Assembly (NCBI GenBank): GCA_031281895.1
Contig: JAITET010000095.1
Location: forward strand, 1 to 12,799
DNA from: Puniceicoccales bacterium
GTDB taxonomy: Bacteria > Verrucomicrobiota > Verrucomicrobiia > Opitutales > JAIRKQ01
DNA length: 12,799 nucleotides
Direction of reading: 5' to 3'
Made by a program: the position numbers and the translations under genes. Under the pieces are notes generated by a model that made no database searches, was not told where the DNA came from, and saw only the letters and a program-made list of their open reading frames with translations. Below, piece after piece: positions 1-6,504 of the stretch. How positions within the stretch are numbered: position 1 is the first letter of the stretch; every line of letters begins with the position of its first letter.

Positions 1-418
1 CAACATTCGTCTGCAGATCAACCCCCATGCATTCGGCAGAATAGGAAATCCCCCCGTAGTCTACCCACATCATTTGTGAATATTTGACAATCGATGCAGC
101 CGTCAATATGTGTGCTTTATTGGAGATAAAGAAGCCAGTACCCGCCAGGATTTGCTTTGCGTTACTAGCATCAGCCTTGACCTCTTCCTCAGCTTTTACC
201 ACGCATACCACGCGTACAATGGAATTTTTTTTGCTGTTAAAAACATCCTTCACGGAAGATGCAAATGAACCACCACCTCCATGAAATTCTATTATTTCAT
301 GTTTCGACTGCATAGCCTTCACCGGCGAATGGCTTACAGCTGTAACCGTCGACAATGAACATCCCAATACGGAACAAAGTAGAAATAGACAGCCAAGTTT
401 GAAATATCTTCTAGACAT
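1..418 (-). CDS. Trypsin/HtrA-like lipoprotein with apparently degenerate active site (partial, C-terminus beyond left edge)
   Basis: The gene starts at the ATG at 418-416 and stays open for 139 codons to the window edge. Residues 1-20 form a signal peptide (basic MSRRYFK, hydrophobic stretch) ending in a lipobox-like VLGC with Cys20, so a lipoprotein is likely. Residues 92-139 match the first part of a trypsin/HtrA protease: GTGFFIS (93-99), then HILTAASIV (103-111) where active relatives have ILTxxHVV, then GVDLQTNV (132-139) where relatives have a TDLA motif. The catalytic His therefore appears to be Ser109 and the catalytic Asp to be Asn138. The Ser nucleophile region lies outside the window. 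Only one base separates this start from the stop of the upstream gene, so translation is probably coupled. Family membership is fairly clear. Loss of catalysis is an inference from manual alignment. It could be a periplasmic sensor or chaperone in the sigma-factor unit. Confidence 0.75.
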   Translation of the reverse strand, partial: MSRRYFKLGCLFLLCSVLGCSLSTVTAVSHSPVKAMQSKHEIIEFHGGGGSFASSVKDVFNSKKNSIVRVVCVVKAEEEVKADASNAKQILAGTGFFISNKAHILTAASIVKYSQMMWVDYGGISYSAECMGVDLQTNV

Positions 419-419
419 T

Positions 420-887
420 TTAATTCCACATTCTGACTGGCAGGGAAGAATTATTTTGCATCGTCAACATATCTTGCACATATTCGATGCCATCATTGGG
501 GTAGCTGATGTTACAAATGCCTGCCTGAATATTTATATCATCATCGCTAACCAACATGCCATCACTGGCAAATTGTACATATTTTTTACTAACTTCCCGT
601 GCCATTTCCATATTGCTTAGGTTCTTCTGATGTCTTGCAGAAGCAATAGAAATAATAAGAAACAGCAAGCAAAAACCAACCGAACACACGATGCGCTTAA
701 AATTTAAAATGGACCCCAACGATGTAAACATCCTTCCTATTCTAGACTCTTTTATGGCAGATAATCGTTTGTTTTCAAAGGCATAATCAAACTCCAACCA
801 TCTTTCTTGGGATGGCATTTCAAACCTTTTTATCCGTAATAATTTTTCTAATTGTTTGTCCTTATTGTTATTATCCTTATTGCACAT
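420..887 (-). CDS. Single-pass membrane protein, candidate anti-sigma factor
   Basis: This encodes 155 residues with a hydrophilic N-terminus (1-65), one strong membrane segment at about 66-84 (VCSVGFCLLFLIIS core) and a C-terminal tail of about 70 residues, predicted periplasmic. It follows the ECF sigma gene after a 4-nt gap and precedes the HtrA-like lipoprotein by 1 nt. Position, size and the cytoplasmic-domain/one-helix/periplasmic-tail layout are those of membrane anti-sigma factors such as RseA. I see no zinc-binding HxxxCxxC anti-sigma motif, so it is not a ZAS-type protein. The segment LLRIKRFEMPSQERWLEFDY (16-35) resembles a short conserved block I associate with Verrucomicrobia proteins encoded beside sigma factors; that is a recollection, not a search. 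No Shine-Dalgarno is visible, which fits coupling to the upstream gene. The function is inferred from context only. Confidence 0.7.
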   Translation of the reverse strand: MCNKDNNNKDKQLEKLLRIKRFEMPSQERWLEFDYAFENKRLSAIKESRIGRMFTSLGSILNFKRIVCSVGFCLLFLIISIASARHQKNLSNMEMAREVSKKYVQFASDGMLVSDDDINIQAGICNISYPNDGIEYVQDMLTMQNNSSLPVRMWN

Positions 888-891
888 AATT

Positions 892-1527
892 CTAATGTAA
901 ATAGTTTTGAAGATAGGACTTTAATTGTTCCTTTGCGTAATGAAGTCGAGACCTTACTGTCCCTTCAGAACACTTTAAAATAAACGCCGCCTGAGCGGAA
1001 CTAAGCCCTTCTATTTCACACAAAACAACCACACTCCTGTGTTTGTTTGACAATTTTTGCAGGGCAATGTTCAAATTTTCCTGCAATTCTTTTAAAAAAA
1101 GAGGTTTACTCGCATTATCCATATCGACAAAATATTCTGGACAAGCCCTTTGGATATTCTCCGCATCTAGAATTTCTAGGCTGAAAAACCGGCGCAGTCT
1201 GTTCTTGTTTATTTGTGTGATCGAAGTATTTATGGCAATTCTATACAACCAGGTAAAAAAAGCGGATTTCCCATTAAAACCTTTTATCCCCCGGAATGCT
1301 TTTATAAAAACTTCCTGGGTAATATCAAATGCGTCGTCACGATTCGATGTCATATTGTACACTATTGAAAATAGCCTTTCCCGGTATTTTTTCACAAGAG
1401 TATCAAAAGCAACGGAGTCATTGGCCTTTACTCGATTTATTAGGCAGAGATCTTCATTGAATGACTGCTCGCTAGCAGTGCTACCCAAAACATCATCTCC
1501 ACATGAAACTATGCCTTCAATATTCAT
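892..1527 (-). CDS. ECF-family RNA polymerase sigma factor (RpoE-like)
   Basis: A 211-residue sigma-70 family protein of the extracytoplasmic-function type, which directs RNA polymerase to a stress regulon. Region 2 spans about residues 28-100, with FDTLVKKYRERLF, the core-binding DDAFDITQEVFIKAF (64-78) and FFTWLYRIAIN (90-100). Region 4 spans about 148-205, with the helix-turn-helix LSSAQAAFILKCSEGTVRSR (175-194). Regions 1 and 3 are absent, as usual for ECF factors. The linker (about 105-147) is moderately long. It heads the unit with the candidate anti-sigma and HtrA-like genes. The ATG at 1527 is used here, but it has no Shine-Dalgarno and the predicted promoter would start transcription only a few bases before it. 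An alternative TTG at 1488 (residue 14) has GGAG eight bases upstream. I see no copy of an ECF-type GGAAC promoter ahead of it, so autoregulation is not evident. Confidence 0.93.
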   Translation of the reverse strand: MNIEGIVSCGDDVLGSTASEQSFNEDLCLINRVKANDSVAFDTLVKKYRERLFSIVYNMTSNRDDAFDITQEVFIKAFRGIKGFNGKSAFFTWLYRIAINTSITQINKNRLRRFFSLEILDAENIQRACPEYFVDMDNASKPLFLKELQENLNIALQKLSNKHRSVVVLCEIEGLSSAQAAFILKCSEGTVRSRLHYAKEQLKSYLQNYLH

Positions 1528-1536
1528 TGAAAATCA

Positions 1537-1565
1537 ATAATACAATAAAGTTTGCCTATTGACAA
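1537..1565 (-). promoter_or_regulatory. Sigma-70-type promoter for the ECF sigma unit
   Basis: Read on the minus strand there is a -35 TTGTCA (1565-1560), a 17-bp spacer and a -10 TATTAT (1542-1537), each five of six to consensus. The start point would fall near 1530, about 3 bases before the ATG at 1527, so the message would be nearly leaderless if that ATG is used. The -35 box overlaps that of the divergent glycosyltransferase promoter. Confidence 0.55.
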
Positions 1566-1587
1566 CACTTCATTTTCCAATTAAATG
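1559..1587 (+). promoter_or_regulatory. Sigma-70-type promoter for the glycosyltransferase gene
   Basis: A perfect -35 TTGACA lies at 1559-1564. The -10 is either TTAAAT at 1581-1586 (16-bp spacer, four of six) or TAAATG at 1582-1587 (17-bp spacer). Transcription would begin near 1593, about 10 bases before the ATG at 1604. This argues against the TTG at 1559, which is part of the -35 box itself, as the translation start. Confidence 0.5.
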
Positions 1588-1603
1588 TTTTTTTCCATCT
1601 GTT

Positions 1604-2392
1604 ATGAATATTTATTCACCAGGATTAAGCGTGGTTATAATAGCTAAAAATGCTGAAAAAATCATAACTAGATGCCTTCAATCCGTAACACCTATTGCCG
1701 ACGAAAAGATAGTGGTAATAAACGATTGTACGGATGAAACCAAAATTCTTGCCGAGTCCTACGGTGCGAAAGTTGTGGAACACAGATGGGAAGGATTTCG
1801 TGATCAAAAAAACTTCGCCGTTGATATTGCCATGCATGAGTGGGTACTGTCTCTCGACGCTGACGAAGCAATAAACGAAACTCTGATGATATCCATAAAA
1901 AGTTTTATTAGCACACCCAATAACCCATATGTTGCTGCTAAATTTGCCAGGAAAACATTTTTCTTGCACAAATGGATTTCCTATGGCGATTGGTATCCCG
2001 ACTATAGCCTTAGACTTTTTAAGAAAGATCATGGACGTTTCGTCGGTGGTAGGGTACACGAAAAAGTAGAAGTAAATGGTAAAGTGCGGCGAATAAAGGG
2101 TGATATTTTACACTATTCCGGGGAATTACCTGGGGAATTTATCAACAGGAATGCTCTATATGCTGAATTGGCGGCCCGTGATCTGTTTGAATGTAAGAAG
2201 AAAATTTCCCCATTAGGTGCAGCGATCAAAGCCCAGTGGACATTTTTCCATTCCTATATCTTGAAATTTGGATTCTTGGACGGATCGATAGGATACTTTG
2301 TAGCTAAACTTAAGAGTTTCTTCACGTTATATAAATATACAAGACTACTCAACTTCTACGAAGAAGCACCATTTCCTGAAAATCCCAAATAA
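1604..2392 (+). CDS. Family 2 glycosyltransferase, WaaE/KdtX-like
   Basis: A 262-residue inverting GT-A glycosyltransferase, probably acting at the inner face of the membrane on LPS core or another envelope glycan. The N-terminus reads LSVVIIAKN (8-16), then VVINDCTDET (37-46) for the nucleotide-sugar Asp, then LSLDADE (83-89), the DxD metal and sugar-nucleotide site. The stretch GRVHEKVEV in the middle is typical of the WaaE/KdtX subgroup, as is the C-terminal hydrophobic and basic segment (about 205-250), which may dock on the membrane. The start is the ATG at 1604, because the usual family N-terminus begins a few residues before SVVI and the upstream in-frame TTG lies inside the promoter. 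No Shine-Dalgarno is seen. A small membrane protein gene follows after 29 nt. The exact acceptor sugar cannot be read from sequence. Confidence 0.87.
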   Translation: MNIYSPGLSVVIIAKNAEKIITRCLQSVTPIADEKIVVINDCTDETKILAESYGAKVVEHRWEGFRDQKNFAVDIAMHEWVLSLDADEAINETLMISIKSFISTPNNPYVAAKFARKTFFLHKWISYGDWYPDYSLRLFKKDHGRFVGGRVHEKVEVNGKVRRIKGDILHYSGELPGEFINRNALYAELAARDLFECKKKISPLGAAIKAQWTFFHSYILKFGFLDGSIGYFVAKLKSFFTLYKYTRLLNFYEEAPFPENPK

Positions 2393-2421
2393 ACCCTGGG
2401 GTTATCCAATAGATTTATCAT

Positions 2422-2877
2422 ATGTATCTTGGTTTTGCGAGTAACTACGAAAAAACGATCCTATGGTTTATACTGAGTGTATCCACTGCAGCATTGTCAT
2501 ACTTTGTCCACAGGGCAGTATCAAAGATAAAAAAAACAAAGGTCCAAAGAAATTTTTCTAATCTTAACTATGTAATCGGTAGTGCCGTTGTAAACATGGA
2601 ACGTGCCATTGTCTATGAAGATGATACTAATTTTAGATTTTTTGCCCGCTATGCCATTCGCACATGTTTAGGCATGAGGAAGGCATACCCTCCAAACGAA
2701 CCTCCGGCGAATGACATTCGAGAAAGATTACTTAAAATGCGTCTCGAAGAATCATTTATCGAGAAAGTGTTGCAAATTTATTCCCTCGAATCTTTATCAG
2801 AAGACCCCCAAGAATGGAAAAACATTCTTACGGATACTCACGAAATCGTCCAAGTTCTATTGAAACGATTAGCATAG
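2422..2877 (+). CDS. Unrecognised small membrane-anchored protein
   Basis: This encodes 151 residues that I do not recognise. One hydrophobic segment at about 11-30 is followed by a basic stretch (RAVSKIKKTKVQR, 31-43), so the N-terminus is probably outside and the remaining 110 residues cytoplasmic. The soluble part looks alpha-helical, with FARYAIRTCLGMRKAYPP (74-91), an NEPPAND turn (92-98) and charged helices to the end. It lies 29 nt after the glycosyltransferase and probably shares its transcript. Its last 9 bases overlap the 3' end of the convergent murE, leaving no room for a terminator. No Shine-Dalgarno is visible before the ATG. Codon use matches its neighbours, so I believe it is a real gene of unknown function. 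Confidence 0.7.
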   Translation: MYLGFASNYEKTILWFILSVSTAALSYFVHRAVSKIKKTKVQRNFSNLNYVIGSAVVNMERAIVYEDDTNFRFFARYAIRTCLGMRKAYPPNEPPANDIRERLLKMRLEESFIEKVLQIYSLESLSEDPQEWKNILTDTHEIVQVLLKRLA

Positions 2878-4386
2878 GCCGCTTACTTCCCGGATAACCC
2901 TTCTATCATCGAAGTCGAAAATTTTATCATTAACCCGCTGATAGGTTTCATGTCCCTTCCCCGCTACCAGAATAATATCTCCTGCCTGTGATAGTTGAAT
3001 CGCTTTGATTATGGCTTCTTTTCTATCTTCAACGAAAGCGATTTTGTTGGTATCGACCACTCCCCTTTCCATATCCCTAAATATGTTATCCTGAGGTTCA
3101 TGGCGTGGGTTGTCGGATGTTGCAATTGCAAAATTGGACCCCTCGTTGACTATTCTTGTCATGGGAGCACGTTTTGTTGTATCGCGATTCCCTCCACATC
3201 CAAAAACTGTTATCAGGCGTCCTTTTTTGACCAATTGCAATGATTCAATGGCAGCGCTAAGAGCATTGGGAGTATGGGCATAGTCGATAAACGCCGTAGC
3301 GCCGTTGGGCAATATTACTCTATCCATACGGCCTGGTACACCTTGAAAGTCAGCGACAGCCCCGATAAACTTTTCCGGCTCTTCATAGATCATCATGCAG
3401 GCGGCGAAACTTGCAGCTATATTCAGCAAATTGTAATGACCAAATAGGCGGGACCTAAATTCATAGGGCCGTTGTTGGGTCACTATTGTAAAAAGCGTCC
3501 CATTGATATCATTTTTTTTTATGTTACAAATTTTAAAATCCGCATCCTTTGAAAATCCAAATGATATGGGAGTTTCACCATCATTTCTGATGGAATAAAA
3601 TAGTTGTCGCCCATACGCATCATCAATATTTACTATGGAATGCTTTGGTTTATAACCATTAACACCATAGAACAATTTTTTCTTTGCCAAAAAATAATCA
3701 TCGAGGTTCCCGTGAAAGTCTAGGTGGTCCGGCGACAAATTTGTAAATATTGCAACATCTACTTCCAAACCATAGGCTCGTTTTAGTTCCAGAGCGTGGG
3801 AACTAATTTCGAGGGCTAAATTTCGGCATCCATTTTTAACTGCTTCAGCGAGCATTCGGAATAAAACTATCGCTTCGGGTGTAGTATTCGATGCCTTTCT
3901 GACTTTGCCACACACATCATATTCTACCGTTCCCAACATACCAGTTTTGCTGATAGTGTTTAACATCGTACGGCATAGATATGTGGTGGTGGTTTTTCCA
4001 TTCGTACCCGTTACACCGATTAAATTTAGTTTGGCATCGGGATCTGTGAAAAATCTTTTGGCGATAACTGCCATCGTCTTCTGAATATCACGGACCCGGA
4101 TGCTACGCGGAGGGAGCAACCTCGGGTCCTTTCCCGATAGGACAATTGCCAAGGGATTTTTTCGGAATATGTCGTCGACAAAATCATGGCCATCAAAATG
4201 TTCGCCAGCAAGAGCGAAAAACAAAATGGCTCCATCCCCTAAGAATTCGTCAATTTCTCGTGAATCGCAGGTTACTTGCCAAATCAATTCATTTTGGAAG
4301 ACCTGAAAATTCTCCCCTAAATTGATGAGCAAATCATCGTTTACGAGATTTTTGAATACTTGCGGATTTTTCATGTTGAGGACCAT
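2869..4386 (-). CDS. murE: UDP-MurNAc-L-Ala-D-Glu:meso-diaminopimelate ligase
   Basis: MurE adds the third residue of the peptidoglycan stem peptide in the cytoplasm, using ATP. Numbered from the ATG at 4386 (505 residues), the N-terminal UDP-binding domain includes TCDSRE (39-44). The Mur ATPase P-loop is GVTGTNGKTTTT (125-136). The central motif TNLSPDHLDFHGNLDDYF (215-232) is followed by the lysine cluster AKKKLF that holds the carbamylated Lys. Near residue 425 is DNPR, the signature for meso-DAP rather than lysine specificity, so the wall is DAP-type. The start is uncertain: an ATG at 4374 puts the DSR motif at the distance usual for the family, and a TTG at 4392 also exists. None has a clear Shine-Dalgarno. 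The 5' end overlaps accD by 53 bases (41 with the inner ATG), suggesting coupled translation in a comF-accD-murE unit. Confidence 0.95.
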   Translation of the reverse strand: MVLNMKNPQVFKNLVNDDLLINLGENFQVFQNELIWQVTCDSREIDEFLGDGAILFFALAGEHFDGHDFVDDIFRKNPLAIVLSGKDPRLLPPRSIRVRDIQKTMAVIAKRFFTDPDAKLNLIGVTGTNGKTTTTYLCRTMLNTISKTGMLGTVEYDVCGKVRKASNTTPEAIVLFRMLAEAVKNGCRNLALEISSHALELKRAYGLEVDVAIFTNLSPDHLDFHGNLDDYFLAKKKLFYGVNGYKPKHSIVNIDDAYGRQLFYSIRNDGETPISFGFSKDADFKICNIKKNDINGTLFTIVTQQRPYEFRSRLFGHYNLLNIAASFAACMMIYEEPEKFIGAVADFQGVPGRMDRVILPNGATAFIDYAHTPNALSAAIESLQLVKKGRLITVFGCGGNRDTTKRAPMTRIVNEGSNFAIATSDNPRHEPQDNIFRDMERGVVDTNKIAFVEDRKEAIIKAIQLSQAGDIILVAGKGHETYQRVNDKIFDFDDRRVIREVSGLC

Positions 4387-5221
4387 AGCCAAAGGATTCC
4401 AAAAAATATTTTATTCTGTTTTTAAGTTCCAACCGATGTACCACTTGATCGATCAACCCGTGGGCCAGCAGAAATTCTGCAGTTTGAAACCCTTCCGGCA
4501 AATCTTGGCGGGTAGTCTCCCTAATAACCCGAGGGCCCGCAAAACCAATCAGAGCACCTGGTTCGGCAATGATTATGTCACCCAAGGATGCAAAGCTTGC
4601 AAGCACACCGGCCATTGTGGGGTTTGTTAGAACGGCAATGTAGGGGATCTTTACTTCTCTCAATCGGGCGAGCGCAGCAGAGGTTTTGGCCATCTGCATG
4701 AGGCTTAGAATGCCCTCGTACATTCTTGCTCCTCCGGAGGCACAGACTATAATTACCGGAATATTTTTTTGCAGGCCAAGTTCAATGGTCCGCGTAATTC
4801 TTTCGCCGACAACCGCTCCCATGCTGGCTCCAAGAAATCTGAAGTCCATCACTGCAATGGCGATGTTTATTCCGCCTAATTTTGCCATCCCAGCGATGGT
4901 CGCTTCTTGCATTTTTGTCTTCTCCCGATATTTTTCCAATTTTTCTACGTAGGAAACTTCTCCCTCAAAGCCAAGGACGTCGATGGTTTCCAATTCCCGC
5001 CACATTTCCTGAAATGTTCCACTGTCACACAGGAGTTTAATTCGTTGGTCAGCGGATAATGGAAAATGATATCCGCTTTTGGGGACGACCATAAAGTTTT
5101 TTTCCAAATCACGGTTATAGACTGTTTCCCCACTGACGGGACATTTGGTCCAAATTCCCCTTGGAATGTCCTTCCGTTTGATGGAAATTGTAGAATATTT
5201 TGGCCTGCTAAATAGTGACAT
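4334..5221 (-). CDS. accD: Acetyl-CoA carboxylase carboxyltransferase subunit beta, zinc-ribbon cysteines mostly lost
   Basis: The 295-residue beta subunit of the carboxyltransferase that forms malonyl-CoA for fatty acid synthesis, working with AccA (not in this window). The crotonase-like core is well preserved: MGAVVGE (134-140), ASGGARMYEG (161-170), LMQMAKTSAALARL (174-187), LTNPTMAGVLASFA (198-211) and IGFAGPRVI (225-233). The N-terminus aligns without gaps to the E. coli zinc ribbon, whose ligands are Cys27, Cys30, Cys46 and Cys49. Here these are Cys27, Ser30, Val46 and Ser49, so a zinc site is very unlikely, although the surrounding residues (GIWTKC, PKSGYH) are kept. It lies 2 nt after comF, and its 3' end overlaps murE. 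Function is confident. The missing zinc site may be a trait of the whole lineage. Confidence 0.95.
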   Translation of the reverse strand: MSLFSRPKYSTISIKRKDIPRGIWTKCPVSGETVYNRDLEKNFMVVPKSGYHFPLSADQRIKLLCDSGTFQEMWRELETIDVLGFEGEVSYVEKLEKYREKTKMQEATIAGMAKLGGINIAIAVMDFRFLGASMGAVVGERITRTIELGLQKNIPVIIVCASGGARMYEGILSLMQMAKTSAALARLREVKIPYIAVLTNPTMAGVLASFASLGDIIIAEPGALIGFAGPRVIRETTRQDLPEGFQTAEFLLAHGLIDQVVHRLELKNRIKYFLESFGYGPQHEKSASIQKSRKR

Positions 5222-5223
5222 TT

Positions 5224-5973
5224 TTATCCATACGATAAGGTTAATACATGTAAATTATTAAAACCAGCTCCCTGCAAAATCCTACAGCATTCGTTAACTG
5301 TTGTTCCCGTCGTTGAAACATCATCAACAATCACAATTCTGGAATCCTGGGAGACACCTTCACTGTCCGTAGAACACTCGATCGTCCCTTTTATGTTGAG
5401 CAGCCGATCATCGCGTTTTAATTTTGTTTGAGATTTCTTATTTTTGCTTCTAAGCATGTTTACTACGCTAGCATTATTTACAATTTTTGCAACCGCATAT
5501 GCTATGACTTCCGCCTGGTTATATCCCCGTTTTACTCGACGGAAGTAGGAGGTGGGAACGGGGACCAGCAGCGAATCTTTTGCAAATTCACAAACTTCTC
5601 CGCAATAACGTTTCAGCAGCATTGCAATATCATTTTTTAAAAAATCCGCATTTCGATATTTTAGGGTCAAAATTATATCTCTACCAACCCCTTTGTGTAA
5701 CCAACAAGACATCCCGCTTTTGAAATATGGGGGGTTAGCTTTGCATTCGGCACAAATGGTTTTTTCTTCTCCACTCACTTCCGTATCACCCAAGGGACGC
5801 GAACATAAATAACATTTATTTCCCCTTATCCATGGAATTTTTTCAATACAGGATGAACACAGATTACAATAGTCATCCCCGTCGACCTTTCTATTACAAA
5901 TCGTGCAGCATCTTGGGAATAAGCAGTCTAATATGAAATTGAAAAATTTTTTCGCTTTTTCAAAACACTTCAT
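5224..5973 (-). CDS. ComF family protein (amidophosphoribosyltransferase-like)
   Basis: A 249-residue member of the ComF family, whose Gram-positive and Haemophilus members take part in DNA uptake; in many bacteria the role is unproven. Two N-terminal zinc-ribbon-like Cys clusters are visible: CCTIC-x10-CNLCSSC (22-42) and CYLC (54-57) with CAEC (74-77). The phosphoribosyltransferase-like core has LVPVPTSYFRRVKRGYNQAE (136-155) and the PRPP loop IVIVDDVSTTGTT (213-225). Length is usual for the family. The ATG at 5973 is preceded by the strongest Shine-Dalgarno in the window. It is the first gene of the tight comF-accD-murE unit. No other competence genes are present, so a DNA-uptake role is not supported by context. 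Confidence 0.9.
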   Translation of the reverse strand: MKCFEKAKKFFNFILDCLFPRCCTICNRKVDGDDYCNLCSSCIEKIPWIRGNKCYLCSRPLGDTEVSGEEKTICAECKANPPYFKSGMSCWLHKGVGRDIILTLKYRNADFLKNDIAMLLKRYCGEVCEFAKDSLLVPVPTSYFRRVKRGYNQAEVIAYAVAKIVNNASVVNMLRSKNKKSQTKLKRDDRLLNIKGTIECSTDSEGVSQDSRIVIVDDVSTTGTTVNECCRILQGAGFNNLHVLTLSYG

Positions 5974-5978
5974 TATTT

Positions 5979-5985
5979 CCTCCTT
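5979..5985 (-). promoter_or_regulatory. Strong Shine-Dalgarno for comF
   Basis: Read on the minus strand, AAGGAGG lies 5 bases upstream of the ATG at 5973. It is a full match to the anti-Shine-Dalgarno and fixes the comF start. Most other genes here lack a visible Shine-Dalgarno, so the comF-accD-murE unit may be translated unusually well at its head. A TTGACA hexamer on the same strand further upstream could be a -35 box, but no good -10 follows it. Confidence 0.8.
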
Positions 5986-6024
5986 GAAAGTTAAAAATAA
6001 TCAATGTCAAGTTTTGATTAGAAG

Positions 6025-6462
6025 ATGGAGGAAGCATTGGAAAATCTGTATCAAGATGTCATTCTGGAACACAATCGGGTTCCGCGAAACAAGTGTAAGT
6101 TACCTTCGCCAACAAAATTTGCCCAGGGTTATAATCCTTCCTGTGGGGATGATATTACGGTGTTTGTCGAAATCGTAGGTGACATTATTCAAAGGATAAC
6201 ATTTGACGGTGAAGGCTGTGCAATTTCACAGGCGAGTGCGTCGCTAATGACAGAAATTCTAATTGGAAAATCTAGGCAGGAGGCTTTTAAAATCATCGAT
6301 GACATATGCTCAATATTGGGGAACCCTACTACAGCAGTAGCTTCAAACAACCCTCTGGAGCAATACGGAGAAGTGATGTCGCTGATTGGGGTTAGGAAGT
6401 TTCCCATGCGAATCAAGTGTGCAACCCTCGCTTGGCATGCCGCCAAAGAAGCGCTCCTATGA
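6025..6462 (+). CDS. sufU: SufU-type iron-sulfur cluster scaffold / sulfur acceptor
   Basis: A 145-residue IscU/SufU-fold protein that takes sulfur from a cysteine desulfurase for Fe-S cluster assembly. The three conserved cysteines are present: Cys40 in YNPSCGDD (with the conserved Asp42), Cys65 in GEGCAISQAS and Cys132 in RIKCATLAW. The insertion between the second and third cysteines and the LAWHAAKEAL ending point to SufU rather than IscU. The N-terminal ENLYQDVILEHNRVPRN is the normal family opening, supporting the ATG at 6025. No Shine-Dalgarno is clear. It stands alone: sufB, sufC, sufD and sufS are not adjacent, although SufU is usually beside them. It diverges from comF and converges on the ABC exporter. 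Confidence 0.9.
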   Translation: MEEALENLYQDVILEHNRVPRNKCKLPSPTKFAQGYNPSCGDDITVFVEIVGDIIQRITFDGEGCAISQASASLMTEILIGKSRQEAFKIIDDICSILGNPTTAVASNNPLEQYGEVMSLIGVRKFPMRIKCATLAWHAAKEALL

Positions 6463-6504
6463 GTTGCTCTTGATTAGATCAACCGTGTAAAGCATTTGCC
6501 GACA

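Noticed and set aside
84..284. Plus-strand open frame near the left edge
   Set aside because: It is antisense to the HtrA-like lipoprotein gene, which has a signal peptide and recognisable domain.
399..620. Plus-strand open frame of 73 codons
   Set aside because: It lies antisense to the membrane protein gene in the tight sigma unit and shows no domain or ribosome-binding site.
1043..1540. 165-codon plus-strand frame over the sigma gene
   Set aside because: It is a mirror of the sigma-factor coding sequence, which has clear region 2 and region 4 motifs.
1559..1603. TTG at 1559 as start of the glycosyltransferase
   Set aside because: The added 15 residues do not fit the family, and the codon is part of a consensus -35 box.
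1625..2059. 144-codon minus-strand frame inside the glycosyltransferase
   Set aside because: It is an antisense shadow; the plus-strand protein carries the GT2 motifs.
6463..6504. Possible terminator TTGAT-TAG-ATCAA between sufU and the ABC exporter
   Set aside because: The stem is only 5 bp, has low GC and is not followed by a T run on either strand.
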